5,960 bases of DNA, taken from the NCBI GenBank assembly GCA_947628765.1, contig CANRBD010000067.1, positions 1-5,960 on the forward strand, read 5' to 3'. Each line of letters begins with the position of its first letter. The first letter of the stretch is position 1. The notes under the pieces were generated by a model. The model did no database searches and had not been told where the DNA came from. It worked only from the letters and a program-made list of their open reading frames with translations. This DNA comes from an uncultured Bacilli bacterium (GTDB lineage Bacteria > Bacillota_I > Bacilli_A > RF39 > UBA660). This document shows, in pieces, positions 1 to 5,518 of this stretch. The position numbers were made by a program, and so were the translations under genes.

Positions 1-38
1 TTAAATTAAACAAAAATAACATTTGTAAATAATGCTCT

Positions 39-908
39 TTATTTTATTAATCTATAAACATTGATAGTTGGTGTATTAAATAGTCTAAAATTAAAATCTG
101 TATTACCTAAACCATTAGAAATATAAAGTTCACTATGTTTAAGTTTATAATGATTATAATGATATTTAGTCGCGCCTTTGGGATAAAGTAAGGTATTTAT
201 GATTGGTAAATTGACTTGGCCATAATGAGAATGCCCAGCTAATACTAAATTATATTTATTACTATCAAGCTCATCGATGTAATCAGGCTCATGAATTAGT
301 AAAATACTATAAATAGGTCCATCTTTTTCAAAAGAATTAAGAAAATTTTCCGCTTTTTGATTTTTATTTATAATTGATTCTTTATCGGCCATAGTACTAA
401 CGCCAGCTAATAAAATACTGTCATAGCCATTTTTATAAATAGTATCGTAGTTATTATTTAAATTCATAAAGCCGCTACTGGCAATAATATTTTCCCACTC
501 ATCAAAATTTAAATCATCTTCACCATTAATAGCGTATTTACCACTATTAGCTGAAATTTTCTGCATTTCTGTACTTATCTTATCAGCCATACTAGTGGTC
601 ATTTTAGTATCTTTATCAAGTAAGTCGCCGGTTAATACGACAATATCGGCATTTAGTTCATTTATACGTTTTACCATTTTTTGTAAATCTTTAAATTGAT
701 AATATTTACCATAATGTAAATCGCTAATATGAATAATTTTAAATCCATCTAAATCATCGGTTAAATTTTTATTTTGAACAGTATGTTCTTCGACAGCTAG
801 TTGCTTTGGTTCAACATAGGCCCCATAGGCATATGTAATTACGCCAACAATAATGAGTGCCAACATGATTTTTAAAAAAGTGTGTTTTCTTTTCTTTTTC
901 TTTGCCAT
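39..908 (-). CDS. membrane-anchored metallophosphoesterase, YkuE/YaeI-like, with altered GNHD motif
   Basis: This is a calcineurin-like metallophosphoesterase held in the membrane by one N-terminal helix. Numbering from the chosen start (289 residues), a lysine/arginine-rich start is followed by a hydrophobic segment at about 11-30, so the catalytic domain should face outward. Family motifs in order are SDLH (Asp63, His65), GDLLD (Gly94-Asp95), GEDD at 129-132, IHEPD (His206) and GHSHYGQ (His226, His228). The GEDD stretch stands where the family has GNHD, so the metal-ligand Asn and catalytic His are replaced by Glu and Asp; the usual GHxHGGQ also has Tyr for Gly. Relatives act on phosphoesters, some on UDP-diacylglucosamine-type lipids, but the substrate here is unknown. 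The ATG at 908 is preferred because GGTGA lies 5 bases upstream; an ATG four codons earlier (920) has no ribosome site and overlaps a TATAAT. It lies about 50 bases after the CPBP gene and is probably co-transcribed with it. Confidence 0.85.
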   Translation of the reverse strand: MAKKKKRKHTFLKIMLALIIVGVITYAYGAYVEPKQLAVEEHTVQNKNLTDDLDGFKIIHISDLHYGKYYQFKDLQKMVKRINELNADIVVLTGDLLDKDTKMTTSMADKISTEMQKISANSGKYAINGEDDLNFDEWENIIASSGFMNLNNNYDTIYKNGYDSILLAGVSTMADKESIINKNQKAENFLNSFEKDGPIYSILLIHEPDYIDELDSNKYNLVLAGHSHYGQVNLPIINTLLYPKGATKYHYNHYKLKHSELYISNGLGNTDFNFRLFNTPTINVYRLIK

Positions 909-958
909 ATATTTCACCATTATAAGTGTATCACAAAAAGAAAAAAGACTAAAGTCAA

Positions 959-1657
959 TTATCCAAATAATAGTATAAAAAATTGTAAAGACATTAAAAT
1001 ACCATTATGCATAAAGTGAAATCCCATTGATACGAAAATATTGTTAGTTTTGACCATAATATAAGCAAATACTATTCCAAAAATAGAATAAGATAGAAAA
1101 TATAATGGTAAAAGTGGACTATCGGTCATACCCATAAGATGTAAACCACCAAAAATGGCCCCAGACATGACGACAAATACTAAAGGATTTTTAAAAATGT
1201 TTCTTAGACTTAATCTAAAAACACTTTCCTCTAAAATAGGGGCGAGAAAAACTCCCGATAAATATGTATAAATAGGGGCTAAAGAAAACTGATCGCGGAC
1301 GGCTGCTTCATTATTAGATAGGCTTCCGCCTAATAAATTAATAAGAAGATTAGCGGCAACCATCACAAAAAATCCCAACATATAATATTTAAAATTACTA
1401 CTAAAATATTTTAAGTGATTTTTTTTAATATCTTGAAAAGCTTTTTTAAATTGATCTTTAAAAGTAAAAATAATAATTAAAATTAAAATGATTTCAATTA
1501 ATATGCCGTATAATTCTCTAGTAAATAAACTTAAATTATTATAATCGATACGTAATAAATCTAAGGGTAAAGTCTTAAAAAATGATACGAAAAAATAAAG
1601 TAAAATAACAAAAACGCCTTTTATAGTGTTAGTTACTCTAGTTTTGTCATCAACCAT
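959..1657 (-). CDS. CPBP family intramembrane metalloprotease (Rce1/Abi-like)
   Basis: This is a polytopic membrane protein of 232 residues with the three CPBP signatures: EESVFR (Glu143, Glu144, Arg148), FGGLH (Phe169, His173) and HFMHN (His214, Asn218). These Glu and His residues form the catalytic site in Rce1-type proteases. About seven hydrophobic segments are visible, near 11-27, 45-66, 90-109, 127-143, 157-173, 182-202 and 207-231. Bacterial members process prenylated or peptide substrates, or give bacteriocin self-immunity; no peptide gene is seen beside this one, so the substrate is unknown. The start at 1657 is chosen because AAAGGAG (1666-1672) lies 8 bases upstream. A longer reading from an ATG at 1678 would begin inside the -10 box of the gene's own promoter and lacks a ribosome site. 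It is the first gene of a likely two-gene unit with the downstream phosphoesterase. Confidence 0.9.
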   Translation of the reverse strand: MVDDKTRVTNTIKGVFVILLYFFVSFFKTLPLDLLRIDYNNLSLFTRELYGILIEIILILIIIFTFKDQFKKAFQDIKKNHLKYFSSNFKYYMLGFFVMVAANLLINLLGGSLSNNEAAVRDQFSLAPIYTYLSGVFLAPILEESVFRLSLRNIFKNPLVFVVMSGAIFGGLHLMGMTDSPLLPLYFLSYSIFGIVFAYIMVKTNNIFVSMGFHFMHNGILMSLQFFILLFG

Positions 1658-1676
1658 ATCATCATCTCCTTTATCC

Positions 1677-1705
1677 ATTATAACACGAGTTTATAAAAAT
1701 ATGAA
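1677..1705 (-). promoter_or_regulatory. promoter of the CPBP gene, extended -10
   Basis: Read on the minus strand, TTCATA (1700-1705) is followed by a 17-base spacer and TATAAT (1677-1682). The -10 is preceded by TG plus one base, making the extended form TGTTATAAT. Transcription should begin near 1670, only about 13 bases before the ATG at 1657 and close to the AAAGGAG ribosome site. It lies just downstream of the terminator-like hairpin of the preceding operon, which fits an independent transcription unit. Confidence 0.7.
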
Positions 1706-1728
1706 AATTATCATGTTTTATTTATAAG

Positions 1729-1752
1729 AAAACAGGATTATTTTCCTGTTTT
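1729..1752 (-). terminator. intrinsic terminator closing the acyltransferase-ligase operon
   Basis: Minus-strand AAAACAGGA (1744-1752) and TCCTGTTTT (1729-1737) form a perfect 9-bp stem around a 6-base loop. The TTTT that ends the stem is followed by an interrupted U-rich run (CTTAT). The left arm encodes the last codons of the second acyltransferase and the stop codon (1738-1740) lies in the loop. The U-tract is imperfect, so some readthrough is possible. On the plus strand the stem is followed by more Ts, but no plus-strand gene leads into it. Confidence 0.65.
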
Positions 1753-2334
1753 TAAGTTTTCTTCCATTAAAGATTTAACTTCGTTAAAAAGTTTTTCATT
1801 AGCTTCTTCTAAAGTCATATTATCAACCTTAAAAGGTTTACCAAAACGAGCCATTAAATTGTTGCTTCTAAATTTATAGTCACCAGTTAAACCAAAAGGC
1901 ACAATCGTCGCATTAGTTTTTTGAGCCATTGAAACCGCTCCAAATTTAAAAGGTAATAGAAATTCTGCAGTTTTGTTTCTGGTACCTTCTGGGAAAATTC
2001 CAATCGCCCCATTATCTTTTAAAACTTCTAAAGCATGATCTACTGCTTCATGATCTTTAATTTGCCTATTAACTGGGATACAACCAACGGCTTTAAAAAA
2101 CCATCTAGTTTTCGCACTATCAAAGTATTCTTTTTTAGCCATGTATCTAATTGTTCTTTTGGTAGAAATAATGCATAGGCACTGATCATATAGATGTTTA
2201 TGATTGCCAGCAATAATAATTGGTCCTTCTTTAGGAATATATTCTTTGTTAATAACTTTAGGTCTATACCATAGTATAAAAATTGGTTTTAAAATAAATT
2301 TAAATATTTTGTAACAGATATACTTCTTTTTCAT
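1738..2334 (-). CDS. 1-acyl-sn-glycerol-3-phosphate acyltransferase family protein (second PlsC paralog)
   Basis: This acyltransferase of 198 residues belongs to the LPLAT/PlsC family, which transfers a fatty acyl chain from acyl-CoA or acyl-ACP to a lysolipid at the inner membrane face. All four family blocks are present: NHKHLYD with the catalytic His45 and Asp50 (HX4D), GCIPVNR at 84-90, FPEGTRN at 114-120 and VPFGLTG at 145-151. The basic, hydrophobic N-terminus (about 1-23) probably associates with the membrane. The ATG at 2334 follows AAGGA (2341-2345) at 6 bases and lies 2 bases after the ligase stop, so the two are translationally coupled. It is the third gene of the operon. It differs from the first acyltransferase in block I (Lys-His-Leu-Tyr between the catalytic pair) and block II (Asn for Asp), suggesting a different acceptor or donor. 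The exact lipid substrate cannot be read from the sequence. Confidence 0.9.
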   Translation of the reverse strand: MKKKYICYKIFKFILKPIFILWYRPKVINKEYIPKEGPIIIAGNHKHLYDQCLCIISTKRTIRYMAKKEYFDSAKTRWFFKAVGCIPVNRQIKDHEAVDHALEVLKDNGAIGIFPEGTRNKTAEFLLPFKFGAVSMAQKTNATIVPFGLTGDYKFRSNNLMARFGKPFKVDNMTLEEANEKLFNEVKSLMEENLKTGK

Positions 2335-2336
2335 AC

Positions 2337-4064
2337 TTAATCCTTGTTCCTTTTTTCATTTTCTTCTTCGACTAACTTTTTATAATCAACTTTACCAATT
2401 AATGTTCTTGGTAAAGATTTTCTAAATTCAAATTCATAAGGTACCGAATGTTTAGATAAATGTTTTTCACAAAATGATTTAATACTTTTCTTAACATTAA
2501 TACCTATATAATCACTTTTCAAAACAATAAAAGCTTTAGGCACTTCGACCTTATAATCATGTGGGATTCCAATTACGGTGCATGATAATACAGCTGGGTG
2601 TTGGGCGATAATATTTTCAATATAACTTGGATAAACATTATAGCCAGATGACACAATCATCCTTTTAAGCCTTGATTTATAAAAGATAACGCCATCTTCA
2701 TCCATATAGCCAATATCACCAGAGTGCAGCCAGACACGTCCATCATCATGAATTCTTAAAACATTGTTAGTTTCGATTTCATTATCTAAATATCCAAGCA
2801 TTACAGTTGGCCCTGAAATGCAGATTTCACCATCTTCATTAGGCTTGACTTCTTTATGAGTATCAGGATCGACAATTTTAAAATAATTACCTATAAATGG
2901 AATACCTACACTGCCTTTTTTATTACCAGGACCCGGAGTATAAGATGTAGCCGCTAAAGCTTCGGTCATGCCATATCCTTGGCCTAAGACAATCGGACAT
3001 TTATGCTTTTTAAGGTATTCATTAATTTTATCGATTTTAGCGGTACTTAATGAATCACCGCCAGAGATAATATATTTAATTTTTGATAAATCTAAATTAG
3101 GGACATTACTGCTTGTGGTTAAAGCTTCAAATAAAGTTGGGACCCCAATAACTACTGAAGGTTTAGTTTTATTTAAAAGTTTATCAAAAGTTTTCGCACT
3201 AAACTGCGGGACTAAAATAACTTTAACGCCTAAACATAAAGGTGTATGAGTACAAACTCCTAAACCAAAACCATGAAATAAAGGCATGATAGTTAAAATA
3301 GAATCTTTATAAGGATCTAACTTATCAAAAGTTATAATTGATTGTTGATATAAAGCATTGAAATTACCATTGGAAAGTAAAATACCTTTAGGATTTCCGG
3401 TAGTGCCACCGCTATGAAGAATAACCGCCGCCGTATCTTTAGTACCAGAAACGGTTTTAATAGTTTCATTCTTACCATCATTTATAAATTTTTTTAAATA
3501 AACATAATTTGGTTTATCTATTTTTTTAACATTTCTTCCTTGTGTCAGACTATAACCGATATTTAAAAATAAAGGCATTGAATCTTTAGGTGAAATAACG
3601 ATTACTTTTTGAACCTTAGTATCTTTAATAATATGTTCTATTTTTTCTAAACAAATATCGGAAACAACTAATAATTTAGTATGATTATTGATTAAATAAG
3701 CTTTAATTTCTTCTTCCGCTGATAAAGGGTGAATCATATTCGCAATCGCCCCTAATTTATTAATCGCATAAAAAGCATAAACGGCTTCTGGCGTGTTTGG
3801 AGAACATACGGTTACGACATCTTTACTTTTAAGGCCGTAAAATTTTAAACTTTTGCCAAAATTATCAATGTTTTTAAGTAAATTACTAAAACTTACTTTT
3901 TTACCAAAATATTCCAAAGCTGGAAGATTAGGATATTTTAAAGCCGTTTTTTCCATTTGTTCATATATCGTATCATCATTTATTTCAATACCATCGACAT
4001 TATAATATTGCATCCATGGAGCATTGGGCTTTTTAAGACGTTTGATTTTATTTAAAATTTCCAT
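2337..4064 (-). CDS. AMP-forming acyl-CoA synthetase / long-chain fatty acid ligase (ANL superfamily)
   Basis: This 575-residue enzyme should activate a carboxylic acid, probably a fatty acid, with ATP to an acyl-adenylate and pass it to CoA or another thiol carrier. ANL core motifs appear in order: the P-loop HSGGTTGNPKG at 217-227, the aromatic loop at PLFHGFG (261-267), GQGYGMTE at 361-368, HSGD at 447-450, the hinge motif SRLKRMIVSSGYNVYP at 464-479 and the C-terminal PRTLIGKVDY at 552-561, whose Lys558 is the expected adenylation lysine. Ser464 replaces the usual Gly of the hinge; otherwise the enzyme looks complete and of normal length. The ATG at 4064 follows AAAGGA, which lies in the last codons of the first acyltransferase, with a 3-base gap between genes. 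Two flanking acyltransferases suggest that the product is used for glycerolipid acylation. An acyl-ACP synthetase or another acyl-acid ligase remains possible. Confidence 0.9.
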   Translation of the reverse strand: MEILNKIKRLKKPNAPWMQYYNVDGIEINDDTIYEQMEKTALKYPNLPALEYFGKKVSFSNLLKNIDNFGKSLKFYGLKSKDVVTVCSPNTPEAVYAFYAINKLGAIANMIHPLSAEEEIKAYLINNHTKLLVVSDICLEKIEHIIKDTKVQKVIVISPKDSMPLFLNIGYSLTQGRNVKKIDKPNYVYLKKFINDGKNETIKTVSGTKDTAAVILHSGGTTGNPKGILLSNGNFNALYQQSIITFDKLDPYKDSILTIMPLFHGFGLGVCTHTPLCLGVKVILVPQFSAKTFDKLLNKTKPSVVIGVPTLFEALTTSSNVPNLDLSKIKYIISGGDSLSTAKIDKINEYLKKHKCPIVLGQGYGMTEALAATSYTPGPGNKKGSVGIPFIGNYFKIVDPDTHKEVKPNEDGEICISGPTVMLGYLDNEIETNNVLRIHDDGRVWLHSGDIGYMDEDGVIFYKSRLKRMIVSSGYNVYPSYIENIIAQHPAVLSCTVIGIPHDYKVEVPKAFIVLKSDYIGINVKKSIKSFCEKHLSKHSVPYEFEFRKSLPRTLIGKVDYKKLVEEENEKRNKD

Positions 4065-4067
4065 AAT

Positions 4068-4649
4068 TTATTTCCTTTCTAAAATCATTTTACTAATTTT
4101 TTCTTCTAATATGTGTTTTTCTTTTTCTAAATCATCACTTTTCACCTTATAAGGTTTACCATAAACAATCGTTACTGATTTACCAAAGATTTTATATTTG
4201 CCCGTAATCGCAAAAGGTACAATATAAGCATCAGCCTCTTTTGCCATTTTTATTGCGCCCATTTTAAAAGGCATAATAACATCATTGGTACGGTTAATTG
4301 TTCCTTCAGGAAAAATGCCGATTACTTTATGGTTTTTTAAATAGTTAGTCGCTTCACTAGTAGCGGCTTTATTATGCTTAGCTTTGCGATCAACAGGAAT
4401 TATTCCATAATTTTTAAAGAAAAAAGCTAGTGGACCTTTTAATAATTCGGCTTTAGCTAAAAAATGAATGGTTCTTTTGGTTGATGCATATAAAAGGGCA
4501 CAGTCAAAATAACTAGTGTGATTACCTGCTAAAACAAGACCACCATCTTTTTTGATGTTTTCTTTACCAATAATATGTGGATGTAAAAATAGTTTCATAA
4601 GAACGGTCCCGATTGGCCTTAAGAATCGGTATAAAAAGGGTTCTTTCAT
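4068..4649 (-). CDS. plsC: 1-acyl-sn-glycerol-3-phosphate acyltransferase (first PlsC paralog)
   Basis: This 193-residue acyltransferase opens the lipid operon. It carries the four LPLAT blocks: NHTSYFD with catalytic His44 and Asp49, GIIPVDR at 82-88, FPEGTINR at 113-120 and VPFAITG at 144-150. The family converts lysophosphatidate and acyl-CoA or acyl-ACP to phosphatidate at the membrane. Block I (Ser before the aromatic and Asp) and block II (Val-Asp-Arg) are closer to textbook PlsC than those of the paralog at 1738-2334, so it is the better candidate for the main sn-2 acyltransferase. The N-terminus (about 1-22) is basic and hydrophobic without a clear signal peptide. The ATG at 4649 is set by AGGTGAT (4653-4659), which matches the 3' part of the Shine-Dalgarno consensus. 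The gene symbol rests on family membership, not on proven substrate use. Confidence 0.9.
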   Translation of the reverse strand: MKEPFLYRFLRPIGTVLMKLFLHPHIIGKENIKKDGGLVLAGNHTSYFDCALLYASTKRTIHFLAKAELLKGPLAFFFKNYGIIPVDRKAKHNKAATSEATNYLKNHKVIGIFPEGTINRTNDVIMPFKMGAIKMAKEADAYIVPFAITGKYKIFGKSVTIVYGKPYKVKSDDLEKEKHILEEKISKMILERK

Positions 4650-4666
4650 TCTATCACCTATATCTA

Positions 4667-4695
4667 ATTATACTCAAAAAAAGAAGAGATAGCAA
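4667..4695 (-). promoter_or_regulatory. promoter of the plsC-ligase-plsC operon
   Basis: On the minus strand TTGCTA (4690-4695), a 17-base T-rich spacer and a perfect TATAAT (4667-4672) form a sigma-A-type promoter. Transcription should start near 4660, about 11 bases before the ATG at 4649 and right at the AGGTGAT ribosome site, so the leader is very short. A second TATAAT lies upstream at 4701-4706 without a good -35. No FapR-like or other recognisable lipid operator was found. Confidence 0.75.
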
Positions 4696-4731
4696 CCTTA
4701 ATTATAGCGAAAAAATTCCCATAAGGCGAAA

Positions 4732-4760
4732 TTGACAAATAAAATAAGCTGTAGTAAAAT
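4732..4760 (+). promoter_or_regulatory. promoter of the 172-residue hypothetical gene
   Basis: A perfect -35 TTGACA (4732-4737) is followed by 17 bases and TAAAAT (4755-4760), one base from the -10 consensus. The expected start near 4767 gives a leader of about 26 bases ending in GAGGGG (4781-4786), 6 bases before the ATG. This promoter diverges from the one at 4667-4695, with 36 bases between the two -35 boxes, so a single regulator could affect both. Confidence 0.75.
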
Positions 4761-4792
4761 AAGGGCGTTTTATTTGAAAAGAGGGGATAATA

Positions 4793-5311
4793 ATGGAAAT
4801 AATTGTCAACTATGATTTAATTGACCGTATTAATGAAGCTAAATATGGTTATAGTTTACAAAAATGTAATAAAACAGCTTTAGCCGGGTCAGCGGTGGTT
4901 AATTTAGCCGCACTCGCATGCCATATGCCAATCGAATTTATGACTGTTACCTTTCCAGCCGGTGTAGCACTAGCATGGATCACTAAAAAATATTGTTCAT
5001 TAGCGATGGATGAACATGACTATGCTTTAGACGATTTAGACTATTTATCTAGTGCTTTAAATGATTTATATATAAGAACCAATCGAGATTTATTATTAGA
5101 CTCTGAAGTTTATCAAACAAATTATAATGCTCATTTAGGCAAATTTAAATTACCTTATATTTTAGAGACAAAATATATTGGTATTCCTACTTTAGGTGAA
5201 AAATCAAAAGTTTCGGTTGTTCAAAAGCACATTATTGGCAATCGAGAATATTATCTATCTAAAGGAGCCCCTAAAGAAAAACGATTTGTAAAAGTCCATA
5301 AATTTGCCTAA
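4793..5311 (+). CDS. hypothetical protein with a hydrophobic hairpin
   Basis: I do not recognise this 172-residue protein. Two hydrophobic stretches rich in Ala, Gly and Val lie at about 28-43 and 46-63, separated by a Cys-His-Met-Pro turn, and could form a membrane hairpin or a buried helical pair. An acidic, probably helical segment follows (about 72-92, with repeated Asp), then a mixed region and a Lys-rich C-terminal tail (about 137-171). There is no signal peptide of standard form and no catalytic motif that I can name. That it is a real gene is supported by a near-consensus promoter, a GAGGGG ribosome site 6 bases before the ATG, and an uninterrupted frame filling the space between two regulatory regions. 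Cysteines are at 25, 43 and 68, with no zinc-finger spacing. No terminator is evident between its stop and the infC promoter. Confidence 0.75.
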   Translation: MEIIVNYDLIDRINEAKYGYSLQKCNKTALAGSAVVNLAALACHMPIEFMTVTFPAGVALAWITKKYCSLAMDEHDYALDDLDYLSSALNDLYIRTNRDLLLDSEVYQTNYNAHLGKFKLPYILETKYIGIPTLGEKSKVSVVQKHIIGNREYYLSKGAPKEKRFVKVHKFA

Positions 5312-5344
5312 ATTTATATATTTAATTTAAAGAATAAAAAAATC

Positions 5345-5373
5345 TTGACAAACATATTATAAATATGTATAAT
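5345..5373 (+). promoter_or_regulatory. infC operon promoter, perfect consensus
   Basis: TTGACA (5345-5350) and TATAAT (5368-5373) both match the sigma-A consensus exactly, with the optimal 17-base spacer. Transcription should begin near 5380. Such strength suits a ribosomal-protein operon whose output is then limited by attenuation. The spacer and the first base of the -10 hold a perfect inverted repeat (see 5352-5368). Confidence 0.9.
5352..5368. repeat. inverted repeat inside the infC promoter spacer
   Basis: ACATATT (5352-5358) and AATATGT (5362-5368) are perfect reverse complements around ATA. The 17-base palindrome sits between the -35 and -10 and shares one base with the -10. It has the shape of an operator, but AT-rich DNA makes such palindromes fairly easy to form by chance. 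Confidence 0.4.
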
Positions 5374-5379
5374 TAAAAA

Positions 5380-5503
5380 CGAAATTGAAAAAGGAAAGAA
5401 GAAGTATCCACTTCTCACCCGATTGCCAATTAGTGATGGGTAAATGCCTAATATAGTCAAACTATTATAAGCATAAAGTGGATACTCTTGTATTCACTTT
5501 TTT
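5380..5503 (+). promoter_or_regulatory. structured infC leader, probable ribosomal protein L20 leader (attenuator)
   Basis: This untranslated leader lies between the infC promoter and the gene. AGTATCCACTT (5403-5413) pairs perfectly over 11 bp with AAGTGGATACT (5476-5486). Inside it are ACCC/GGGT (5417-5420 with 5438-5441) and an imperfect hairpin of 5444-5457 with 5461-5474, giving a likely three-way junction. The 3' strand of the outer stem is also the left arm of the terminator at 5475-5503, so the two folds exclude each other. In Bacillus subtilis the infC-rpmI-rplT operon is controlled by L20, which binds the leader and promotes premature termination; assignment to that class is from position and architecture, not from a covariance match. 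Which fold L20 favours here cannot be seen. Confidence 0.8.
5475..5503 (+). terminator. intrinsic terminator of the infC attenuator
   Basis: AAAGTGGATAC (5475-5485) and GTATTCACTTT (5490-5500) form an 11-bp stem with one G-U pair and a TCTT loop, followed by a T-run through 5503. It ends just before the infC ribosome site. Its left arm is shared with the competing stem 5403-5413/5476-5486, so it works as a conditional, not a constitutive, terminator. Confidence 0.85.
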
Positions 5504-5505
5504 AT

Positions 5506-5510
5506 GGAGG
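5506..5510 (+). promoter_or_regulatory. infC ribosome binding site deciding an AUC start
   Basis: GGAGG (within TGGAGGTG) lies 8 bases before the ATC at 5519, the normal distance in low-G+C bacteria. An in-frame ATG at 5504 and GTG at 5510 overlap the site itself and have no ribosome site upstream, only the terminator stem and T-run. Confidence 0.75.
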
Positions 5511-5518
5511 TGTCTAGT

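Noticed and set aside
1..38. Terminator or gene end after the phosphoesterase
   Set aside because: Only a 5-bp ACAAA/TTTGT stem is visible in very AT-rich DNA. No convincing terminator or coding frame can be supported at the window edge.
919..924. TATAAT on the minus strand just before the phosphoesterase, as a separate promoter
   Set aside because: No acceptable -35 lies 16-18 bases upstream, and a start near 912 would remove the GGTGA ribosome site. Co-transcription with the CPBP gene is simpler.
959..1657. CPBP protease as part of a bacteriocin immunity or maturation cluster
   Set aside because: No small peptide precursor, ABC transporter or regulator lies beside it. The neighbours are a phosphoesterase and lipid genes.
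2968..3249. 93-codon open frame on the plus strand
   Set aside because: It lies fully antisense to the acyl ligase, whose motifs prove the minus-strand reading. It has no ribosome site or promoter, and its translation resembles no protein.
5312..5344. Terminator between the hypothetical gene and the infC promoter
   Set aside because: The stretch is nearly all A and T with no stable stem, so readthrough into the infC leader is possible.
5423..5457. Leader peptide in the infC leader (short frames from TTG 5423 and ATG 5436)
   Set aside because: Both are only six codons or so and neither has a ribosome site at a workable distance. The region is better explained by RNA structure.
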